Source: an uncultured Methanobrevibacter sp. (GTDB lineage: Archaea; Methanobacteriota; Methanobacteria; Methanobacteriales; Methanobacteriaceae). From it: DNA of 17,229 nucleotides. Below the pieces are notes generated by a model, which was given only the letters and a program-made list of their open reading frames with translations, made no database searches and was not told where the DNA came from. The position numbers and the translations under genes are program-made. The stretch lies in contig CACZNW010000070.1 in assembly GCA_902782595.1 (NCBI GenBank), positions 1-17,229 on the forward strand. Reading direction: 5' to 3'. This document shows, one piece after another, positions 1 to 6,625 of this stretch; the stretch's first letter is position 1, and every line of letters starts with the position of its first letter.

Positions 1-12
1 GCTTGGTAAACC

Positions 13-32
13 TTATTCTCACAAGAGAATAA
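13..32. repeat. Perfect 8-bp inverted repeat with 4-base loop
   Basis: TTATTCTC (13-20) and GAGAATAA (25-32) are exact reverse complements separated by ACAA. The hairpin lies beyond the 3' end of the minus-strand operon, about 75 bases past the phosphatase stop. No long T-run follows directly on either strand, so it is not a textbook terminator. It could be an RNA-processing hairpin or belong to a gene outside the window. The symmetry is seen; the role is unknown. Confidence 0.4.
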
Positions 33-57
33 CAGCCCAAGAATAATATTACAAAAT

Positions 58-67
58 GGTAAAAAAA
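58..67 (-). terminator. Oligo-T terminator of the eight-gene operon
   Basis: Read on the minus strand, a run of seven T (plus-strand A7 at 61-67) lies about 40 bases after the TGA stop of the phosphatase gene. Archaeal RNA polymerase commonly terminates at oligo-T runs without a strong hairpin, so this is the likely end of the operon. The hairpin at 13-32 lies further downstream and could act as a second stop. Confidence 0.35.
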
Positions 68-107
68 TTAAGTAATAGACTATAAAATGGAGTCCGATTT
101 GGCGTAA

Positions 108-875
108 TCAACCATCCAGAGGCTTCAACTTACCCACTAAATCATCCATATTGTTTATGGGTTTTTCCAAGTCAATATCTAAATAAAGCTTTTTTTTACT
201 TCCAAAGCTTGAACCGAGAATCATCTGTTTTCCAAAGATACGGTATCCGTCAACGATAGTGTGGCCAACGACCATAACATTTGATTTGACGATATCCAAA
301 AAATTGGAAACATCATACTCACTGTAGTCTTTTTCAGGTCTTGACCAGACAACTGAAAAAATCAGTTCATTATAATAATCGTCATCCTCCACAACATACT
401 CATAATCCTCATAGGTCTCTATTTTTTTGGAGGGACCTGCATGGGAGATGAATAGGCCGTTTTCGGTCTGTACGAAAAGAGGAATTGATTTAAAAAAAGT
501 AATGTAGTTTGATAAATAAGGCTCCAGGGAACTTTTCCTTTCAACAATCATCTCTTCAAAATCCTTTTTCTGATTAATGGTTCCCTTAAATAAATTGGCA
601 TTGGCAATATGGCTCCATTCATGATTTCCCAAAAGAGGATGGAAATTGTCATATTTTTTAAATTTCTCAATGATATCTTCTAAAATCTCAATGGAATAAT
701 CCTGCTTATAGATGCTGTGAATGAAATCTCCAGCTATGACAATATGGCAGTCCGAATCATTTGAATCCCATTTGTCCAGATACTTGTTGTAGTCTTCGAT
801 ATTGCCGTGAACATCGGTAAAAATCAAAACCCTGCCTTTATCAGGCAATTGTATTAAACGTGTATTGTCATCCAT
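108..875 (-). CDS. PPP-like metallophosphatase (calcineurin-like), probable protein phosphatase
   Basis: This is a metal-dependent phosphoesterase that probably removes phosphate from Ser/Thr residues, and it would oppose the kinase of the same operon. Numbered from the ATG at 875 (255 aa), the metal-site motifs appear in family order: TDVHGN (D21, H23), GDF (D50), GNHE (N84, H85), SHAGP (H145) and GHT (H205). A WSRP motif (R179) also fits bacterial and archaeal PPP enzymes. The usual GDxxDRG block is changed to GDFIHSI, so the DRG arginine is missing. An in-frame GTG at 884 could add three residues, but only the ATG at 875 has an AAGTG element at good spacing. There is no signal peptide or membrane segment, so the enzyme should be cytoplasmic. 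It is the last operon gene, 33 bases after the TPR gene, and ends in TGA. A nucleotide or Ap4A phosphoesterase cannot be excluded. Confidence 0.8.
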   Translation of the reverse strand: MDDNTRLIQLPDKGRVLIFTDVHGNIEDYNKYLDKWDSNDSDCHIVIAGDFIHSIYKQDYSIEILEDIIEKFKKYDNFHPLLGNHEWSHIANANLFKGTINQKKDFEEMIVERKSSLEPYLSNYITFFKSIPLFVQTENGLFISHAGPSKKIETYEDYEYVVEDDDYYNELIFSVVWSRPEKDYSEYDVSNFLDIVKSNVMVVGHTIVDGYRIFGKQMILGSSFGSKKKLYLDIDLEKPINNMDDLVGKLKPLDG

Positions 876-908
876 TTTCAACACTTAAAAAAAATTTGGA
901 TATCTGTA

Positions 909-1823
909 TTAAATTTTTAATACAGATATTACTTTAACATTCGCACCGTTTTCGTGATTCATCATGGATTCGATATTGTAGTACTGTGAAGAGAGGTATG
1001 TTCCGTCTTCATAGGTAATTGTGTTTGGAATAACTTCTGATGCAACATTTTCGAATCCGTCAGTGTTGGTTCCGTTTGCTTTGGCGTTATCTATTGCAAT
1101 GTTACTTGCTTCATCAACAGCTTTATCTGTACTGTCTTTGGATAAATTGAATGTAACTGAATTAACGATTACGTTATCATAGTTCAGAATATATAAAATC
1201 TCATTCATCCCCGCAGGGTTTGAAGTAACATTGATGTCACCATCACCTTTAACAATATCAATAGGCAAATCACTTGAATTAAGATAATTCAAATCTGCTA
1301 TTATTCCTTCTGAATTTCCATTGTCTTTGAAACTGATTGTTATCAAATCTGATTCTGCATCGGCAACTCCGCTGATGTAGCTGGAATCACTGCCTGAAAC
1401 AGTGGCAACAGGTGCTGCAGGAGAAGTAGTATTATTTGAACTGAATGATACAATACCTATCGCTCCAACAATCATGATAAGGACTATAACTGCCACTATT
1501 GAATATACTTTTAATTTATTGAAACTGAAATATGTTTTAACTTTTGAATTTTTCAATTCCTGACATTTTTTCAATCCGCTTAAAGCTTCCTGATTGTTTT
1601 TGTCCTGTTTTAAAACATCATTAAAGTATTTTTCAGCATTTTCAAAGTCTTGTCTTTGTGCATGAATTTTAGCTAAAAGATTCAATGCTTCAACTGAAAA
1701 TTCAGAATGGATTAGGGGAGACAATAATTCTATTGCCTCATCATAATTACCTTTACCCGCCAATTCTCTGGCGATTTCCAAAGTAATTTTGTCATCCATA
1801 GGATTTTCATTTTCATTAGCCAT
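909..1823 (-). CDS. TPR protein with a single membrane span and an extracytoplasmic domain
   Basis: This 304-residue protein has three parts. Residues 10-95 form helical pairs of TPR type, with the repeats around GNYDEAIELL and QDFENAEKYF. A hydrophobic span lies at about 106-127 and is preceded by a Lys-rich stretch, which predicts the TPRs inside the cell. Residues 128-304 form a Ser/Asn/Thr-rich stalk and then a mixed alpha/beta domain outside, with several N-x-S/T sites suitable for archaeal N-glycosylation. I do not recognise the outside domain. The ATG at 1823 has AAGTGAT upstream, overlapping the Hsp70 stop codon region, so translation is probably coupled. TPRs often bind Hsp70-type partners, so the protein could anchor the chaperone and kinase or pass on an outside signal. 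That role is inferred. The N-terminus (MANENENPM) resembles that of the TIR protein (MNENENHMM). Confidence 0.75.
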   Translation of the reverse strand: MANENENPMDDKITLEIARELAGKGNYDEAIELLSPLIHSEFSVEALNLLAKIHAQRQDFENAEKYFNDVLKQDKNNQEALSGLKKCQELKNSKVKTYFSFNKLKVYSIVAVIVLIMIVGAIGIVSFSSNNTTSPAAPVATVSGSDSSYISGVADAESDLITISFKDNGNSEGIIADLNYLNSSDLPIDIVKGDGDINVTSNPAGMNEILYILNYDNVIVNSVTFNLSKDSTDKAVDEASNIAIDNAKANGTNTDGFENVASEVIPNTITYEDGTYLSSQYYNIESMMNHENGANVKVISVLKI

Positions 1824-1832
1824 TCAAATCAC

Positions 1833-4355
1833 TTATTTTAATCTGTCATCACGTGGTTTTGGAGGTACACCCGGAGGTCCAGGCGGAGTTCTCTGTTTTG
1901 GTTTTTCAATTTTATGTAATTGTCCAACTATTCTTTTAAGTTCTTCTATATCTCCTCTTGCTAATGCACTGTTTCCCTGCTGGATTAATGAATTAGCCGC
2001 ACCCTGATCTAAGAAGTCTCCGGATGTGGATAATTCAAGGAACATGTACTGGATAATTTCAGTTTCATGTATTTCAGCAAATACGTAAGTTAACTTGTCT
2101 TTTATGTCAAGCAATACAGTCAGATTTTTTGTTTCCACTGCACTGTTGTACATGTCCTTTAGCTGAGCGAAGAATGATCTGATTTCAGGTGTTGCTTTGC
2201 CGAGGTTTAACTCAATATCTCTGATAAGCTGATCTGTTTCCTCTTTAGCTTTATCCCATGATAGGAAACTGTCGAGAATTGCGTCAACATGGTCTAAAAT
2301 ATCGGTTAAATCGTTGATTCTTTTACTTGCATTGTCCAGTGCATCAACATCGGCTTCACCAACCTGCAGGAATGTTTCAATATTTTCAATCATGTTTTCA
2401 TCGGTGATTCTATCGAAATATTGCTGGATTCTTGGGTCGTTTACGCCGATTGCATCTGTAAGAAGTTTGGAATGACGTTCCCTTTGTTTTTGGAATTTCT
2501 CTTGAAGAATGTCACGTTCCTCTTTTTTAGATTCGATTACGAAATTATCAAAGTCTTCATCTAAAAATTCAATGTATACACTGGAGTCGTCTTTGAAATT
2601 CATTGACTCGTCGATAGTGACTGTCAGCTCAACATCTGAACCTTCAGGCAGATCTGTTCTGATTTCTGCACCGGTAATTGTTAAATGACCAATCAGTGTG
2701 TTTCTGTCTGCTTTCATCCTGTTTCCTTCATATAAAGGTAAAAAGATTTTTTCAGATGCATTTCCGGCATGCACTGTACTGGCGGTTTTAAATGTGCCTG
2801 TAAATTCATAAGGCAGGGGTGTTCCCTTCTTGGCAATTACATATAATTCGTTTCCGTATTTACCGAATCCGATTGTATGTGACAGGATATGTCCTGAATG
2901 GCCTGCACCGATTTTGTATTTTATTGTATTAACTGAATCAGGAGATAGTTTTACAAGGTTTCCTGTTGCATCATAAACTTTAATCTCAAAAGTGTTCATG
3001 TCATCCGTATCTTCTGCAACTAAAGATGCTATAAATACTCCGTTTGCATTAACAGGTATTCTGCCTGATTCATATTTGGTTTTGTTGTTGACGAATTCAA
3101 CGCTGAATCCTTCAGGACTTCCAGTTGGATTGTGGATTTTACCTGAAACGTCAAATTCAGGGTCATCACCGATTTTTTCGTAATTAACTTCAATGCTTAC
3201 CTCATCTGTATGTCCGCCTCCACCTCCTTTTGGAGTGTATCCTTTTTGTCCTGCAAAGATCGCTGCTCCTCTTGCAACTACTGTTGTAGGGTCAATTGAG
3301 TATTCAAGAGGAATGTTGAATTCTTCTGTTAATCTTTCATGGATGTATGGGCTTAGGGTTGAACCTCCGACAAGGATGATTTTGGTAACATCTGTGAAAG
3401 TTAGATTTACTTCTTCTAAAGCTTTTTTACAGTGATTGATGGTACGGTCAACATACGGTTTCATGATTTCGTCTAACTCTTCTCTAGTCATGTCATATTC
3501 AAAATCATGCATTTCTCCGTCTGATGTTATTGTGAAGTTTTCAACTTCAACTTCTGTTGTGCTGTCGTTGGATAATTCGGTTTTTGCAGTTTCTGCAGCT
3601 TTTTTCAGTTTGGCGAATTCTTTAATGTATGTTTCATTTGCACGGTTAAAGTCATTCATGCCTTCAATATCTTCAATCACGGCCGGAACGAATATTTTGT
3701 CAACGATATCCCAGTCTATGAGTTTACCTCCTAAATATCCGTCTCCCTGGTTGTTGATGTTTACGATTTGTTCGTTGTCTTTTTTCATGATGGAAACGTC
3801 GAATGTTCCTCCACCGAAGTCGTAAATCAACCAGATTTCCTTTTCACTTGAGGCGTCAAATCCGTATGCCATTGCTGCGGCGGTAGGTTCCTGCAGTAAT
3901 ACCACTTCTTCAAAACCTGCCAGTTTTGCCGCTTCGGTTGTGGCTTTTGTTTGAGGTGTGTTGAAGTCTGCAGGTACTGTAATTACTGCTGCTTTCAAAT
4001 CCTTTTGATATTTTTCTTTAACGGTTTGTCTTAAGTTTTGAAGAATTTCGGCGGATAATTCCACGGGAGTCATTTTTATCCCGGTTGCTTCAAATTCATA
4101 TATATGTTCAGAACCCATTTTTAATTTAAATTCTGCAAAACCGTTTTTAGGATCAGTAGCTATTTTATTTTTAGCTTTATCACCAATGAATTTTTTACCT
4201 TTTTTGTTAATGTATACGGCTGAGCTTACAAAGTTCTTATTGTCTAGTTTATTAGGAATTACTATGGTTCCATTTCCGTCTACTTTAGCAATGGAACTGG
4301 TGGTTGTTCCTAAATCAATACCATAATCAATAGTTCCTGTGTTTTCTTCTACCAT
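1833..4355 (-). CDS. Hsp70 (DnaK-like) chaperone with an inserted beta domain and helical C-terminus
   Basis: The 840-residue protein is longer than the roughly 600-640 residues of ordinary DnaK. The ATPase domain (about 9-372) is complete: GIDLGTTTS near 12-20, K77 in the AEFKLKMG segment, EPTAAAMAYG at 156-165, YDFGGGTFDVS at 178-188 and ILVGGSTLSPY at 327-337. A GGGGG hinge (377-381) and an extra beta-rich domain (about 383-480) follow, where DnaK has its short VLLLD linker. A recognisable beta substrate domain spans about 488-600. The last 240 residues are helical and end in a Pro-rich tail (823-840), not the usual DnaK end. A near-perfect ribosome-binding site, AAAGGTGAT, lies three bases before the ATG. 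It is the sixth operon gene, just after the GrpE-like gene. It is clearly Hsp70 family but unlikely to be the housekeeping DnaK. It may chaperone one dedicated client or act as a signalling ATPase. Confidence 0.9.
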   Translation of the reverse strand: MVEENTGTIDYGIDLGTTTSSIAKVDGNGTIVIPNKLDNKNFVSSAVYINKKGKKFIGDKAKNKIATDPKNGFAEFKLKMGSEHIYEFEATGIKMTPVELSAEILQNLRQTVKEKYQKDLKAAVITVPADFNTPQTKATTEAAKLAGFEEVVLLQEPTAAAMAYGFDASSEKEIWLIYDFGGGTFDVSIMKKDNEQIVNINNQGDGYLGGKLIDWDIVDKIFVPAVIEDIEGMNDFNRANETYIKEFAKLKKAAETAKTELSNDSTTEVEVENFTITSDGEMHDFEYDMTREELDEIMKPYVDRTINHCKKALEEVNLTFTDVTKIILVGGSTLSPYIHERLTEEFNIPLEYSIDPTTVVARGAAIFAGQKGYTPKGGGGGHTDEVSIEVNYEKIGDDPEFDVSGKIHNPTGSPEGFSVEFVNNKTKYESGRIPVNANGVFIASLVAEDTDDMNTFEIKVYDATGNLVKLSPDSVNTIKYKIGAGHSGHILSHTIGFGKYGNELYVIAKKGTPLPYEFTGTFKTASTVHAGNASEKIFLPLYEGNRMKADRNTLIGHLTITGAEIRTDLPEGSDVELTVTIDESMNFKDDSSVYIEFLDEDFDNFVIESKKEERDILQEKFQKQRERHSKLLTDAIGVNDPRIQQYFDRITDENMIENIETFLQVGEADVDALDNASKRINDLTDILDHVDAILDSFLSWDKAKEETDQLIRDIELNLGKATPEIRSFFAQLKDMYNSAVETKNLTVLLDIKDKLTYVFAEIHETEIIQYMFLELSTSGDFLDQGAANSLIQQGNSALARGDIEELKRIVGQLHKIEKPKQRTPPGPPGVPPKPRDDRLK

Positions 4356-4369
4356 TAAATCACCTTTTA

Positions 4370-4924
4370 TTAATTATCGTCCTTTTTGGGAGCAGTTACA
4401 ATAACTTCACCATTCAATATCAATTCATCATTGTAAAAGATTGAAGGTTTCCTTGTTTCTGTAATGGTGCTCTCTTCAATTTTGTCACTTGTCTCAAAAG
4501 CCAAAACGTCAAGAGCCATACCGTCATAATATTTTGTATTGGTATGGTCTTTGACTGTGAAACCGTTTTCATTAAAAATATTTAAAGCGGCTTTACTTTG
4601 CTTATTAATGTATTTGATCGGTTTTAATGAATTTTTCAGTGCTTTAGTGATGTATGTAATTTCATCATCATCAAATTCATCATTGGCTTTTACCATTTTT
4701 TCAACACGTTTTATATTATTGTTGTCTTTATAGTAATTTGTTCTGTTATTCACTCTCCAAACACGAAGAATAATTTCTTTAAGAACATCAATAGGTACAG
4801 ATTCTTCTGTTTCAACTTCTTCATTAAGAGTATCCAAAATGGATTGGTAATCCCAGTCAGTTGAATCAATCCTAAATTCTTCTGGAAATTTTTCTTGTCT
4901 ATCTTTGTAAAATATTTTAATCAC
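4370..4924 (-). CDS. Small acidic protein, possible divergent GrpE nucleotide exchange factor
   Basis: This is a 184-residue protein with no membrane segment. Residues 1-120 are mostly helical and rich in charged residues. Residues 120-180 look beta-rich. The pattern there (ENGF, then YYDGMALDV, then ITET, then NDELILNGEVIVTAPKK at the end) resembles the GrpE beta domain. In GrpE the order is FGV, FDPxxHEAV, a strand, GYxLNGRVLRPAxVxV. Sitting between a J-like gene and an Hsp70 gene supports an exchange-factor role. Similarity is weak and was judged by eye. The start is GTG at 4924; a perfect AGGTGAT overlaps this codon and no ATG lies near, so the true start may be a rare codon a few residues downstream. 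The gene lies 4 bases after the J-like gene. If not GrpE, it is an unknown partner of the Hsp70. Confidence 0.5.
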   Translation of the reverse strand: MIKIFYKDRQEKFPEEFRIDSTDWDYQSILDTLNEEVETEESVPIDVLKEIILRVWRVNNRTNYYKDNNNIKRVEKMVKANDEFDDDEITYITKALKNSLKPIKYINKQSKAALNIFNENGFTVKDHTNTKYYDGMALDVLAFETSDKIEESTITETRKPSIFYNDELILNGEVIVTAPKKDDN

Positions 4925-4928
4925 CTAT

Positions 4929-6611
4929 TTAAAAGTGTATAATTCCAAGAGCCCACAGGATTGCGACGAGTATGACTATCATGATGATGCATCCAAGAGC
5001 AGTACGTGCTCCAGAGCCGCCTCCGGAACCTCCGCCGGATCCTCCACCATAACTTCCTGAACCGCTTCCTGAACCTTTAAGGCTGTTTTGCAGTTTCTCT
5101 AACAGGTCAAGGGTTTCAGTGATTTTACTTCTGGTTTCACTGTCTGTGGCATGTCTTTTTGCTGTTCTTAAAATATCAATCAGGTCACTTAGTGAAGCAA
5201 TTAATTTGGAAGGATTTTTCTCAAAAGTATTTGCAGTTGAGTTTACATAGGCGTTAAGGGACAATGCAAACAGGTTTGACATTTCACTCTTATTGGATGA
5301 TGATGAAAGGTTAGATAAATCACTTTCAACTTCCCTTGCATATCGTTTAACTTCACTTGTACTTTTGTTTTCCATACCTTCGGCAAATCCTGCAATTTTT
5401 GCAAGAATTCTGTTTTCTTCACTGGATCCACCACCACCGCCTGGAATAACAGGTATTTCACCATTATTGTTTGACTGAATTTCTTTTACTGTATTTGCAA
5501 GGTCTATTAACTGTTCAAGATTGTTTTTAATTTCTGTTTTGACTTTTTGTGTGTAAGCCATGTCTTCGAGTTCATTGAATGTCCTTTCAACTTTGTTGAA
5601 GTCGATTGAGAAAACAGAAGTAATGTCGTTGTCCTGAACTTTGTTGATTAAACCTACATATCCTCTTTTTATTGCCAGTGCGATATTGTCACTTAATAAC
5701 TGGTACTGGTAGTTATCTGAAAAGTGCTGTTTTAGGAGGTTTAAATCTCCTTTGACTTCATCCAGAAATGCTTCAAGTTTCGGAATGTCGGATACCTTTT
5801 CAAACTCATCATTATCCACTCTTTTATTGAATTCTTCATATTTTTCTGAGAGTGGTTCGTATAATGTGTCGAAAATGCTTTTCATTGCACTGTCCTTTGT
5901 TGCTTTGTCAAAATTGGATTCCTTGACAATGTTCATCTGTGCATTGAAATTGTATGTATCGTTTTTATTGTAGTATTCCATTGCAAGGTTTGTGTTGATG
6001 GAAAGTATTGCCTTAGGCAGTTCATTGAATATTTCATTAACGTAGTCCTCTCTTATTGTAGGGTCATTAAGCTGCTGGACTCTTTTTATTGCAAGGCTTT
6101 TGAAGTTGCTTAAATTCAGTGTCTCATGCCAGTAGTTCAGTGCTTCTTTCCAGTATGATTTACTTGATGAGGTATTGCCTGCAAGTTCATTGTCAATAGC
6201 AATCACATGATTATATACTGCTAGATTGTGTTTGGCATTATCTGCACTTGATGATTTCCATATGGATAATGCACCGTTTGCATCTCCTTTTTTAATAGCC
6301 ATAAGGGTTTCGTCAGTATTGTTGTCCAAGTCTTCAGGCCAGAACCAGAATATTTCATCAATAAAACGGGATCTTGGCTGTGCCAGTCTGTTTTTAGCGT
6401 CCTGGTAATTTAAAAAGTTTGGTTTAGGTGTAACCGGAAATGCAAGATTCGGATATACATCTAAACTTTCTCTTGAACCTAATTCGTTAAGATTCTTCAT
6501 AGATTCTACTTTGTTAAATTCCTTTCTTACTTTGTTCGGGGATGCTGTTATGGGCAGATTAAAAATTCTAAATCCATTGTGTTCAAATATTTCCTTAGTG
6601 ATTTCATCCAT
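4929..6611 (-). CDS. J-domain-like Hsp70 partner lacking HPD, tail-anchored in the membrane
   Basis: The 560-residue protein opens with a degenerate J-domain. HNGFRIFNLPITASPNKVRK (11-30) corresponds to J helix I/II, and DAKNRLAQPRSRFIDEIF (71-88) corresponds to J helix III, whose usual form is EAYxxLxDPxxRxxYD. FWFWPED follows. The loop between them (about 45-68) contains no HPD, the tripeptide that normally stimulates Hsp70 ATPase. Residues 95-510 are helical, with a GGGGG hinge at 391-395 and a Ser-rich helical region after it. A Gly/Ser linker (513-535) leads to a hydrophobic segment (about 537-557) that ends three residues before the C-terminus, as in tail-anchored proteins. The bulk is therefore predicted cytoplasmic. 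A strong ribosome-binding site (AAGGGAGAG) precedes the ATG at 6611. The gene is 14 bases after the kinase and probably recruits the operon's Hsp70 to the membrane. Confidence 0.65.
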   Translation of the reverse strand: MDEITKEIFEHNGFRIFNLPITASPNKVRKEFNKVESMKNLNELGSRESLDVYPNLAFPVTPKPNFLNYQDAKNRLAQPRSRFIDEIFWFWPEDLDNNTDETLMAIKKGDANGALSIWKSSSADNAKHNLAVYNHVIAIDNELAGNTSSSKSYWKEALNYWHETLNLSNFKSLAIKRVQQLNDPTIREDYVNEIFNELPKAILSINTNLAMEYYNKNDTYNFNAQMNIVKESNFDKATKDSAMKSIFDTLYEPLSEKYEEFNKRVDNDEFEKVSDIPKLEAFLDEVKGDLNLLKQHFSDNYQYQLLSDNIALAIKRGYVGLINKVQDNDITSVFSIDFNKVERTFNELEDMAYTQKVKTEIKNNLEQLIDLANTVKEIQSNNNGEIPVIPGGGGGSSEENRILAKIAGFAEGMENKSTSEVKRYAREVESDLSNLSSSSNKSEMSNLFALSLNAYVNSTANTFEKNPSKLIASLSDLIDILRTAKRHATDSETRSKITETLDLLEKLQNSLKGSGSGSGSYGGGSGGGSGGGSGARTALGCIIMIVILVAILWALGIIHF

Positions 6612-6625
6612 TTGTATTCTCTCCC

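Noticed and set aside
87..107. Seven-codon ATG-to-TAA frame on the plus strand after a TATAAAATGG stretch
   Set aside because: Too short, no ribosome-binding site and no coding signal.
3436..3825. Plus-strand open frame opposite the Hsp70 gene
   Set aside because: Antisense to conserved Hsp70 ATPase motifs; the frame follows from codon bias of the real gene.
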